This document shows positions 6,672 through 12,559 of a DNA stretch of 14,703 nt, one piece after another. The DNA is taken from assembly GCA_023401495.1 (NCBI GenBank), contig JAEXDU010000201.1:1-14703 (forward strand), given 5' to 3'. Source of the DNA: Bacillota bacterium. Its GTDB lineage: Bacteria; Bacillota; Clostridia; Oscillospirales; Acutalibacteraceae. A program made the translations under genes and the position numbers. Below the pieces are notes generated by a model that made no database searches, had not been told where the DNA came from, and worked only from the letters and a program-made list of their open reading frames with translations. How positions within the stretch are numbered: the first letter of the stretch is position 1; each line of letters opens with the position of its first letter.

Positions 6672-7418
6672 CTATGTAAAACAATAATTACGCCGTATTT
6701 CTTCGGCGTCGAGTAGAATAAACTCAATTTGAAAATCTCTGTTTGTAGGTAGGAGGCATAAGGCGAATTTATGGTGGCTCAGCTCAATTGATAAATTGAC
6801 CAATGTTTTTAATTGAGCTTGAGAAATTCCTCTAACACACCAACGTTCTTGATCAGGAAGATATTTTAAAAATGATTCTGCAAGATTTTTTGTAAAAAAG
6901 AATGGTATTTGGGGCTCCGGATTTGGATTTAAACTAAAATAGTTTCCGGTCAAATGGTTACCGTCCTTCTCCATCAGAGTCCAAAATGGTTGTCCTATAG
7001 ATTTTTCATCGGGCAATAGAAGCCATTGTATGTTTTTAGCTACGATCTGAGTAAAGGAGGGTAAATCTTGTATCGTTAGAAGCATGATCCCTTTTGATTC
7101 AGCGAATTGCACAGCGCCAACTTGATAGCCGCTTTTGGCGATCATAACCCCTGCGATATTGCTTAAATCATCGATTTTTGCCCAAAACTCCTGTACTCTG
7201 CCCTTATCAACCGGCCGTTCCCAATCTTTACATTCTATAGCCACTCTAAATAACAAATTCAGATGGTGAAAGTCGTAGTATACATCAAATTCGTGTGTTG
7301 AACCACTCAACCCTTTTATTGAAATATTTCTGGATACGACACTATTGCAATCACTGAACTTTAATAGGTTTGAATACACATATGCTACAAAACTTTCAAA
7401 ATTTGCCCCTTTTTTCAT
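6672..7418 (-). CDS. Mrr-type restriction endonuclease (PD-(D/E)XK nuclease)
   Basis: A 248-residue protein whose first 120 residues form an Mrr-like nuclease domain. The catalytic pattern is visible as HEFDVYY (D45), then AIECK (E62, K64), with the motif continuing in VQEFWAKIDDL and the strand-helix GVMIAKSGYQVGA and GIMLLT. Proteins of this group cut DNA, commonly modified or foreign DNA, in the cytoplasm, and many act in defence. The rest (about 121-248) has no motif I recognise; it may select the target. There is no methyltransferase gene beside it, which fits a modification-dependent or single-gene enzyme. The ATG at 7418 follows a weak GGTGA site, and an in-frame TGA three codons upstream excludes a longer form. 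The base composition is AT-rich like its neighbours, consistent with transfer. Confidence 0.8.
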   Translation of the reverse strand: MKKGANFESFVAYVYSNLLKFSDCNSVVSRNISIKGLSGSTHEFDVYYDFHHLNLLFRVAIECKDWERPVDKGRVQEFWAKIDDLSNIAGVMIAKSGYQVGAVQFAESKGIMLLTIQDLPSFTQIVAKNIQWLLLPDEKSIGQPFWTLMEKDGNHLTGNYFSLNPNPEPQIPFFFTKNLAESFLKYLPDQERWCVRGISQAQLKTLVNLSIELSHHKFALCLLPTNRDFQIEFILLDAEEIRRNYCFT

Positions 7419-7516
7419 CTTAGGTCACCAACTTTACGTTCGTAATTTTCAATGTTCATTTCTGGTCTGTTTAAATCGTTGAAGCCTTTCTTTTCGATAA
7501 GATTGCACTTGAACAA
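7415..7516 (-). CDS. Possible small ORF coupled to the restriction endonuclease gene
   Basis: A 33-codon frame from TTG 7516 (or ATG 7459) ends in TGA overlapping the endonuclease ATG in the ATGA manner typical of coupled genes. The peptide (for example NLIEKKGFNDLNRPEMNI) has an ordinary protein-like composition. There is no clear ribosome binding site and no recognised family. It could be a true small protein, a remnant of a longer gene, or chance. Confidence 0.25.
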   Translation of the reverse strand: MFKCNLIEKKGFNDLNRPEMNIENYERKVGDLR

Positions 7517-7530
7517 AGTTCCGTTAATGG

Positions 7531-7887
7531 TTAACCGATGGCAGCCTTATAATTAAATCCTAGTAATTGTATCGCTTTCAATGTATCGATACTGATAAGT
7601 TCTTTCAATTGTTCGAAAGTTTGAATGGGTGCAGAGGGGCTCATAACCTTTAATATTTCTAAAATACGTTCAACTGTATTATGAAGATGTTTGATATCGT
7701 CGTCGCTGATTTGAATTCTATCTAATTCTGCTTTATAAACTTGAGCAATTCGGACACCTTCCTCTCGCTCAGCAATCAATTCATTGATAATTTCATCGTA
7801 TGTAGCTCTTGCTTTTTCAACATTCTTTTCATCTTTAATCGCCTTAATTTTCGAGTTTACTGCAGAAGCTGTTCCTTTCACTACCAA
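7531..7887 (-). CDS. Hypothetical coiled-coil protein, 5' end disturbed
   Basis: Not recognised as a named family. The 118 residues from the TTG at 7887 are mostly charged and helical: a first helix (KIKAIKDEKNVEKARATYDEIINELIAE) followed by a second (RIAQVYKAELDRIQISDDDIKHLHNTVERILEILK), with a C-terminal globular piece rich in Leu and Ile. The same frame stays open upstream to 7962 and reads plausibly there (ISIYTSAFTELGTSLATLVV), suggesting the real N-terminus is a hydrophobic stretch missed by the TTG start. The AGGAGG at 7949-7954 is perfectly spaced for an ATG at 7942, but that ATG is in another frame. A one-base change near the start is likely, or a rare ATT start at 7938. The gene shares the AT-rich composition of its neighbours. 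Confidence 0.55.
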   Translation of the reverse strand: MVVKGTASAVNSKIKAIKDEKNVEKARATYDEIINELIAEREEGVRIAQVYKAELDRIQISDDDIKHLHNTVERILEILKVMSPSAPIQTFEQLKELISIDTLKAIQLLGFNYKAAIG

Positions 7888-7941
7888 TGTTGCAAGCGAG
7901 GTTCCCAGTTCCGTGAAAGCAGATGTATAAATAGAAATCCA

Positions 7942-7954
7942 TTCTATTCCTCCT
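7942..7954 (-). promoter_or_regulatory. Strong ribosome binding site and out-of-frame ATG
   Basis: AGGAGG (7949-7954 on the minus strand) stands 6 nt before the ATG at 7942. That ATG opens only a frame of 32 codons, whereas the long coiled-coil frame is one base out of step. Removing one G from the GG directly after AT would join them. Confidence 0.6.
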
Positions 7955-8252
7955 AAATATTACAATAAATACTTATAATCTATAACTGTAATAATATTAC
8001 AATACATCAAGAAAAAAGTCGAATACTAATTACTGGAAAACATTATAGGGCTCAAGAGGCAGATTAGTCTTTTCTTATGTCCTATAAAGTGTGCATAGGG
8101 AAAATAAGGTATTTGGTTAAAGCAAAGCCACGAAGGGCTAAAACCCATCGCGGCTCATTTTCTTAAATATATTGGGGCCCAAAGCCTTGCTACTTCCAAG
8201 TATAAAGAAGACAAACCAACTTTTAACTAAGTTAAAAGTTGGTTTGTCTTCT
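7955..8252. other. AT-rich intergenic region between the accessory block and the tRNA genes
   Basis: No gene is convincing. It should hold the promoter of the coiled-coil gene on its left side. A small hairpin (CCTAT and ATAGG, near 8082-8100), a terminator-like hairpin at 8126-8155 and the tRNA terminator at 8205-8253 are visible. No direct repeat of the tRNA 3' end was found that would mark an attachment site. Confidence 0.5.
8126..8155. terminator. Terminator-like hairpin
   Basis: AGCC, CGA and GGG on the left (from 8126) pair with CCC, TCG and GGCT on the right (to 8155), with two single mismatches and a CTAAAA loop. CATTTTC follows on the plus strand and TTTGCTTT on the minus strand. 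It lies at the edge between AT-rich and normal DNA. Confidence 0.45.
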
Positions 8253-8253
8253 T
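8205..8253 (-). terminator. Terminator of the serine tRNA operon
   Basis: A 23-bp perfect stem with a TAA loop (8205-8227 and 8231-8253; the stem is AT-rich) directly abuts the CCA end of tRNA-Ser(GCT), sharing its last base. On the minus strand the 3' arm ends in a U-rich stretch (CTTCTTTATACTT). The length and perfection of the stem are unusual for a tRNA terminator. Confidence 0.75.
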
Positions 8254-8342
8254 GGCGGAGAAAAAGGGATTTGAACCCTTGCGCCGGTTACCCGACCTAC
8301 TCCCTTAGCAGGGGAGCCCCTTCACCACTTGGGTATTTCTCC
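8253..8342 (-). tRNA. tRNA-Ser (anticodon GCT)
   Basis: The minus strand gives a complete 90-nt class II tRNA: acceptor stem GGAGAAA with TTTCTCC, discriminator G and an encoded CCA. The anticodon GCT is at 8307-8309, flanked by a CCCCT/AGGGG stem; there is a long variable arm and a GGTTCAAAT T-loop. It reads AGC/AGU serine codons. It lies 41 nt after tRNA-Ser(TGA), with which it is probably co-transcribed. Confidence 0.97.
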
Positions 8343-8383
8343 GAATCTATTTTATTGATAAGCTTGTCAGCTTTATTGACGAA

Positions 8384-8472
8384 TGGCGGAGGGGAAGAGA
8401 TTCGAACTCTTGGTCCCTTGCGAGATCACTAGTTTTCAAGACTAGCTCCTTAAACCACTCGGACACCCCTCC
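8384..8472 (-). tRNA. tRNA-Ser (anticodon TGA)
   Basis: An 89-nt class II tRNA on the minus strand with acceptor stem GGAGGGG and CCCCTCC, discriminator G, encoded CCA, anticodon TGA at 8436-8438 within CTAGT/ACTAG-type arms, a long variable arm and a GTTCGAATC T-loop. It reads UCN serine codons and is the first gene of the two-tRNA transcript. Confidence 0.97.
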
Positions 8473-8491
8473 AACACAAGGTGCGAGAGTT

Positions 8492-8520
8492 ATGATACCA
8501 TAAGTTGTATGCTATGTCAA
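8492..8520 (-). promoter_or_regulatory. Promoter of the serine tRNA operon
   Basis: On the minus strand TTGACA (8515-8520) is followed after exactly 17 nt by TATCAT (8492-8497). Transcription would start near 8485, about 13 nt before the tRNA-Ser(TGA) 5' end. Confidence 0.85.
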
Positions 8521-8583
8521 TGGATTTTGCTCATTTTCCATACAAAAAATGATTGCTTCCAACATTTTGCCTTCAAAACAACA

Positions 8584-9102
8584 TCATTCCTTCAGTAGCT
8601 GCCAGCGCTCCCGGTAGTCCGGCAAAATGGATTGTACCAGTGCATAAAAATCCCTGCCGTGGTTTTTATGGCGGATATGAGCCAGCTCGTGTACCACAAC
8701 GTAATCCACAGCGCGCATCGGGTATTGCATCAGCCGCCAGGAAAAGCATAGCCGGTTTTTGGGGCTGCAGCTGCCAAAGCGGGAGACCGCCCCCGTGATC
8801 GTAATGCCGGTGGGGTGCAGTTCCATCAGGCCGGCATAATAGGCGACCCGTTCCGGGAGGATTTCCTTTGCGCGGCGAATAAGCTGTTCGCACTGTTCGT
8901 CGCTCGGCTCGGGGTGCTGCTCTATGCGGCTGCGCTGTCGTTCCAGAGCGGATTGAATCCAGCTTTCCCGCTGGGTGACGAACAGGTCGATTTCTCTCTG
9001 CGGGCAGCGCTTGGGGGCGCGCACTACCACGGCGGCATCACGCGTAATCTCCAGCGAAAGGGTTTTGCGGCTGGAGCGGATCAGGGTATATTCCGGTTTC
9101 AT
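8584..9102 (-). CDS. YgjP/SprT-like zinc metallopeptidase (DUF45 family)
   Basis: A 172-residue protein of the YgjP-like metallopeptidase family. The zinc site is seen as HELAH (138-142) with a third His in KNHGRDF (H148), and the family's preceding motif SRFGSCSPKNRLCFSW (107-122) is intact. The N-terminal half has the usual strand-rich start (SRKTLSLEI, VVVRAP) and a basic helix. The fold predicts a soluble zinc protease, but the substrate of the family is not known. An ATG at 9129 directly follows the MATE stop; the ATG at 9102 is preferred because AAAGGA stands 6 nt before it. The 27-nt gap puts it in one operon behind the MATE exporter. Confidence 0.88.
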   Translation of the reverse strand: MKPEYTLIRSSRKTLSLEITRDAAVVVRAPKRCPQREIDLFVTQRESWIQSALERQRSRIEQHPEPSDEQCEQLIRRAKEILPERVAYYAGLMELHPTGITITGAVSRFGSCSPKNRLCFSWRLMQYPMRAVDYVVVHELAHIRHKNHGRDFYALVQSILPDYRERWQLLKE

Positions 9103-9129
9103 AAGGTATCCTTTCCTGTTTTGGGACAT

Positions 9130-10539
9130 TTAATCAATCAGATGATGCGCATACCATTTGTTGCCCTTTACCCGGAACAGGAAGATTCCGGACCGGATCG
9201 TCCATTCGAGGATCATCGCCAGATAAATGCCGATGAGTCCCAAGCCGAACGGAATGGCCAGCAGCCAACCGCCGGCAACACGCAGGGTCCACATGCAGCA
9301 CAGAGAAACAACCGAGCTGAATTTGGCGTCGCCCGCCGCGCGGATGGAGGCAGGAATAATAAAGCTAAGTGACCACACGAAGGGCATGGCGATCGCAGTC
9401 ACGATCACGATGCGCCGGATTTCGGGAACGATCTGCTCCGGTGGGTTGAAAACGCTGATCAGGCCGGGTAGAAGCGGCTGAACGACCAGCAGCATAATCA
9501 AATAGCATACACTCGATAGGATCACAAATGTCCGGATGAATTTGCGGGAATCGTCAACCTGCCGCCGGCCCATACATTGGCCGATAATCGTTACAGCAAC
9601 CTGGCTGATGGTGTTGCTGGGAATTTGTAACACCATAATGATCGACCAGACAATGGCGTTCGCAGTGATTGCCAGAGTACCTAGGGCGACAATATAAGTC
9701 TGCGTCAGCAGCTTGCCGCCGTTAAAGAACACCTGTTCCGCCGCGAAGGGGAGACCGATGTACATGATCCGTCTCAAAATATCCTTGTTCAGGCGCAGAG
9801 CGCCCCGGTATTCAAAATGAAGGGTGTCGTCCAGGCGGGTGAGGAAAAGAAGCGAACAGACCGCACCCAGGCCGCGTGCGATATTCACCGCAACGGCCAT
9901 TCCGATCACGCCCCAGTGGAATACAGAAATAAACAGAAGATTCAAAAGCACGTAAGACACATTGGTGATCAAAGTCAGCGCTAAAGCGGGCCGGGTGCGC
10001 CCTACACCGCGCAGGCAGCAGACGCAGCCTTGGTACAGACCAAACGCAGGGTAAGAAAGAACACTGCCCAAAAGATAGAGACGTGAGTTTGAAAAAACGT
10101 CCGCGTCGGCGCTGCCGAACAGCAGCCACAAAATCGGGTCGCGGAACAGAATCAAGACAAGACCCAGGCCTAATGCCAGAAGAGGAACCGCCGCTACCGT
10201 TTGTTCGGTCGAGCGCGACACCATCTCTTGATTGCGGCTGCCCTGATACTGCGCCACTACTACCGTACCGCCGGTGGCCACCGCTACCAGAATCGTCGTC
10301 ATCAGCAGATTCAGCGAATCCACCATATTCACGGCGCTGATTGCCGCAACGCCCGCGGTGCTGATGAGGGCCGTGTTAAAAAAGTTGATGCCCAGAATAA
10401 AGGCCTGCTCCAAAAAGATGGGCAAAGCCAGCGCAAGAACCTGCTGGTAGTGGATGCTTTTTCCGGAAAGATACTTTTCCAGTAAGTAAGAGGTTCGCTG
10501 TTTTATGATGAGAAGCGTTTTGCTGTGCAACAAGATCAC
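9130..10539 (-). CDS. MATE-family multidrug/cation antiporter
   Basis: A membrane exporter of about 469 residues with 12 expected hydrophobic segments in two similar halves, such as LALALPIFLEQAFILGINF near the start and MYIGLPFAAEQVFFNGGKLL at the start of the second half. Features of the MATE family include the paired (L/I)ALP and IGLP openings, GAVGRT-like LRGVGRTRPAL after the first half's middle loop, and SIRAAGDAKF in the second half. Such proteins export drugs or metabolites using Na+ or H+ gradients; the substrate is unknown. The frame is open to 10725, but that start lies inside the promoter. GTG 10539 is chosen because AAAGGA stands 6 nt upstream and the resulting length is usual. 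It is the first gene of an operon with the metallopeptidase. Confidence 0.93.
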   Translation of the reverse strand: MILLHSKTLLIIKQRTSYLLEKYLSGKSIHYQQVLALALPIFLEQAFILGINFFNTALISTAGVAAISAVNMVDSLNLLMTTILVAVATGGTVVVAQYQGSRNQEMVSRSTEQTVAAVPLLALGLGLVLILFRDPILWLLFGSADADVFSNSRLYLLGSVLSYPAFGLYQGCVCCLRGVGRTRPALALTLITNVSYVLLNLLFISVFHWGVIGMAVAVNIARGLGAVCSLLFLTRLDDTLHFEYRGALRLNKDILRRIMYIGLPFAAEQVFFNGGKLLTQTYIVALGTLAITANAIVWSIIMVLQIPSNTISQVAVTIIGQCMGRRQVDDSRKFIRTFVILSSVCYLIMLLVVQPLLPGLISVFNPPEQIVPEIRRIVIVTAIAMPFVWSLSFIIPASIRAAGDAKFSSVVSLCCMWTLRVAGGWLLAIPFGLGLIGIYLAMILEWTIRSGIFLFRVKGNKWYAHHLID

Positions 10540-10690
10540 ACCAATTCCTTTAAAGCTGTATTTGGGCAGGGGTACGAGAGCCGTACCGGCGGAGAAAGCG
10601 CCGTTGTCCATTTGACTGGGATGCAAAGCGCCGATCAGATTTTTCAGAAACAAGGGGCTGAAATAATGTAAAGTAAAAAATCTGTTAATG
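10540..10690 (-). other. Structured leader of the MATE gene
   Basis: About 150 nt lie between the predicted transcription start and GTG 10539. On the minus strand they contain CAGATTTT and AAAATCTG, TTTCAG and CTGAAA sharing bases with that pair, two copies of GGCGCTTT, and a perfect hairpin GGTACG-GCTCT-CGTACC (10571-10587). No known riboswitch class was recognised. Confidence 0.45.
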
Positions 10691-10696
10691 TGTATT

Positions 10697-10725
10697 ACTA
10701 TACAACGAAAATGGCGGTTTGTCAC
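10697..10725 (-). promoter_or_regulatory. Promoter of the MATE-metallopeptidase operon
   Basis: On the minus strand GTGACA (10720-10725) is followed after 17 nt by TATAGT (10697-10702). This excludes coding use of the upstream part of the MATE frame. Confidence 0.7.
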
Positions 10726-10915
10726 GGGATAACGGCCCCAAAAGAAAAAGAAAAATAGGGCGTTTTTCTGTCAATATTCCCTTTCCGAAATTTCTGTATG
10801 AAAGTATCCTGCAATTGGATGAAGTCTTTTGCAGAAACATGCAAAGAATTTCATCGGACGGGAAGATCGGATGCTTCTTTAGCTTGAAAAATCACAGCAG
10901 TTTATGGGGAATGAT
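10726..10915. other. Intergenic sequence with no recognised gene
   Basis: A plus-strand frame from TTG 10719 to 10925 is open but lacks a ribosome binding site, and its peptide is lysine/arginine-rich at the start without a family match. No hairpin or repeat stands out before the promoter at 10916. Confidence 0.4.
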
Positions 10916-10944
10916 TTGGGAATGAATGGAATTTGTGTTATAAT
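10916..10944 (+). promoter_or_regulatory. Promoter carried by repeat copy B
   Basis: TTGGGA (10916-10921), a 17-nt spacer and TGTTATAAT (10936-10944) make an extended -10 promoter that points into the gene-free repeat region. No coding gene follows for about 1 kb. Confidence 0.6.
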
Positions 10945-10990
10945 AACCTCACGGCGTGAACGAAAGCAGAGCTTTCGACGCCTGAGAGAA
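10936..10990 (+). repeat. Dispersed repeat, copy B
   Basis: It starts with TGTTATAATAACCTCACGGC, identical over 20 nt to copy C at 11059. It then forms a hairpin: GGCGT (10953-10957) with ACGCC (10978-10982), and CGAAAGC (10961-10967) with GCTTTCG (10971-10977). The element has a promoter-like -10 at its left end, so it may encode a small RNA. Confidence 0.65.
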
Positions 10991-11058
10991 CATTGAAACA
11001 TGATAACACTGTTCAGGAAACGGCTTTATATGGTCGGGGGGCTTTGCGGCTGCCATCA

Positions 11059-11115
11059 TGTTATAATAACCTCACGGCACAAACCGAAGCAAAGCTTTTA
11101 TTGAATTTTTGAGAA
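11059..11115 (+). repeat. Dispersed repeat, copy C
   Basis: TGTTATAATAACCTCACGGC is identical to copy B, followed by CCGAAGCAAAGCTTTT in register with B's hairpin but with a decayed stem. The 8-nt ATCATGTT at its left edge (11055-11062) is complementary to AACATGAT at 10997-11004 between the two copies. Confidence 0.6.
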
Positions 11116-11151
11116 AGCGGAATTTTTTCTGTGCTTCTCTCATATTTGAAT

Positions 11152-11333
11152 TCTGCTGGCGCAGGTCTGCCCCTCAGGCCGAGGCGGGTTTTCTTCCATT
11201 TGACAGAGATTTTTTGTTCGCGCGAAAGTGAGTTGTTTTTTTTGCGGGTTTTTTCGCGATGTGTGTACAGACCCAGCCTGTCTGCTGGCGCAGGCTTGCC
11301 CCTCAGGCCGGGGCAGGCCCTTCCTTTCTTGAC
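11152..11333. repeat. Direct repeat pair, about 53 nt, 129 nt apart
   Basis: Copies lie at 11152-11204 and 11281-11333. Both begin TCTGCTGGCGCAGG and contain TGCCCCTCAGGCCG; 33 of the first 37 positions match by eye, and both end in TTGAC after a diverged stretch. The first copy has lost the hairpin that follows in the second. Confidence 0.8.
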
Positions 11334-11352
11334 GAAAAGAAAGGAAGCAAAG
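11285..11352. repeat. Left arm of a 68-nt inverted repeat (right arm 11771-11838)
   Basis: This arm and the reverse complement of 11771-11838 are the same length and match at 56 of 68 positions by hand alignment, without gaps. Each arm holds a perfect 11-bp hairpin with a 6-nt loop: 11320-11330 with 11337-11347 here. Six of the 12 differences are in the loop or change one side of a stem pair whose partner also changes. Confidence 0.85.
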
Positions 11353-11770
11353 ATTCGCCAAAGGGGAGAGTTTCGATTCTCTCCCCCTTGGAACCCCCAC
11401 TCAACGACCAAAGGCGCTGCCTTTGGAAACCGGGAGAAGCTCCCGCTCTGGTTCTGTTCCACGCACAGGCACGGCCTGCGCGTGAAGCAAGTGCATCAAG
11501 GTGGGCTTCGGCGTCCGCAAAAAGGTACGAGAAGTTGCTGCTCTGTGAAACATCATCTGCAAATCGACAAATCGAAACTACCGTCAGGTAGCCCTCTGCG
11601 AGCCAACGAGAGCGCTCTGAAAATGCCCGCCGACGGACGAAAGCGCTAAGCTTTTGATTTGCTGTTGCTAGGAGAGTGGGCATTTTCATTGGAGCGCCTT
11701 ACGGACAGCTTTCGTTTGCACCGTCAGGAACCGTTCCCCAAACGGATTCCAAAGGTGTGCTTTGGAAGGC
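11353..11770. repeat. Gene-free block of tandem small hairpins
   Basis: Several separate hairpins follow each other: a 13-bp stem with one mismatch (11358-11370 with 11379-11391), CCAAAGGC-GCT-GCCTTTGG (11408-11426), CGGGAG-AAG-CTCCCG (11431-11445), CTACC-GTCA-GGTAG (11578-11591), a nested pair GCGCTC/GAGCGC with GAAAATGCCC/GGGCATTTTC (11612-11697), and CCAAAG-GTGTG-CTTTGG (11749-11765). Open frames crossing the block are arginine/proline-rich with no family likeness and are taken as non-coding. Confidence 0.7.
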
Positions 11771-11838
11771 CTTTGCTTACTTTCGTCCTTTCACGAAAGT
11801 AAGTGCCCGCCCCGGCATGAGGGGCAAGCCTGCGCAAG
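11771..11838. repeat. Right arm of the 68-nt inverted repeat
   Basis: Reverse complement of the left arm with 12 differences. Its hairpin is 11776-11786 with 11793-11803, again a perfect 11-bp stem. The remaining sequence to about 11940 shows no gene. Confidence 0.85.
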
Positions 11839-11990
11839 CGGAATCCCACGCGGGGGCACCCGTTAAAAATACTCTTTCATCTCAAGATGACAAAGAAAAA
11901 AGCCTGCCCTGGAATAAGACACAGGTAAGACCGTCCTAAAAAAGAAAATGGAAAGAATCTTTCTTTGAAAATAAAAGGAGTATCAAACCC

Positions 11991-12200
11991 ATGGATGGAA
12001 AGCAAAGAAAAAATATAACGGTTGGGTCATTGGTAGACGTCGTCCAAAAGCAGGATCAGCCAACGGGACGTCTGACGCGGGGGCGGGTTGCACGCCTGCT
12101 CACAAAAAGCCCGAATCATCCGCACGGCATTAAAGTAATGCTGGAATCCGGCATTGTTGGCCGGGTACAGTATGTAATAGAAGAACAGGAGGAATCATAA
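11991..12200 (+). CDS. ywbE: YwbE family protein
   Basis: A 69-residue protein of the YwbE (DUF2196) family, whose function is not known. The family pattern is clear: a short basic start (GKQRKNI), then VGSLVDVVQKQDQPTGRLTRG (two strands around a KQDQ turn), KSPNHPHGIKVMLESG, and GRVQYVI at the end. The compact strand-rich form resembles small KOW/SH3-like barrels, which is an inference. AAAGGAG (11974-11980) precedes the ATG by 10 nt. The stop TAA overlaps the next ATG by one base, so it is translated together with the ArsC/Spx-family gene. It follows directly on the repeat region, and no clear promoter was seen before it. Confidence 0.9.
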   Translation: MDGKQRKNITVGSLVDVVQKQDQPTGRLTRGRVARLLTKSPNHPHGIKVMLESGIVGRVQYVIEEQEES

Positions 12201-12559
12201 TGGAGCGCTTATTTGTATGTTACCCCAAATGCACCACCTGCCAAAAGGCCGAATGCTGGCTGAAAGAGCATGGGATTTCCGCCGAGGTGCGGAATATTAA
12301 AGAGCAGAATCCGTCGCATGAGGAGCTAACGCAATGGTATCGTGCATCCGGGCTTCCGCTGCGAAAATTCTTCAACACCAGCGGTATCGCCTATCGGGAG
12401 CAGGAGCTTTCCAAAAAGTTGCCGGATATGAGTGAGGAGGAGCAGCTGGCGCTTCTTTCCACCGACGGAATGCTGGTCAAGCGGCCGATTCTGACGGATG
12501 GAAAAACAGTGCTGGTTGGCTTCCGCGAGAAAGAATGGGAAGAGGCCCTGCTGAAATAA
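12200..12559 (+). CDS. ArsC/Spx-family thioredoxin-fold protein
   Basis: A 119-residue protein of the ArsC/YffB/Spx family. It has a CxxC pair, C11 and C14 in PKCTTCQKA, after a first strand (RLFVCY), then the family blocks VRNIKEQNPS, LPLRKFFNTSG and LVKRPILTDG with the usual Arg-Pro, and GFREKEWE at the end. Family members include arsenate reductases and the redox-sensing transcription regulators Spx and MgsR. The sequence lies closer to the YusI/YffB group, for which a reductase role is only assumed, and there is no arsenic operon nearby. Its ATG overlaps the ywbE stop (TAATG), and AGGAGG lies inside the end of ywbE, so coupling is very likely. A terminator follows 9 nt after the stop. Confidence 0.88.
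   Translation: MERLFVCYPKCTTCQKAECWLKEHGISAEVRNIKEQNPSHEELTQWYRASGLPLRKFFNTSGIAYREQELSKKLPDMSEEEQLALLSTDGMLVKRPILTDGKTVLVGFREKEWEEALLK

Noticed and set aside
5262..8342. tRNA-borne attachment site repeat flanking the AT-rich block
   Set aside because: No copy of the tRNA-Ser 3' end was found near the left boundary, and no integrase is present.
10981..11018. TPP-riboswitch-like CUGAGAG in repeat copy B
   Set aside because: Only this short motif matches; the other conserved TPP parts are absent, and no thiamine gene follows.
11131..11649. Long plus-strand open frame through the repeat region (172 codons), and its minus-strand counterparts
   Set aside because: The peptides are built from repeat translations (for example SAGAGLPLRPG twice), rich in Arg and Pro, and cross many hairpins; there is no ribosome binding site or family likeness.
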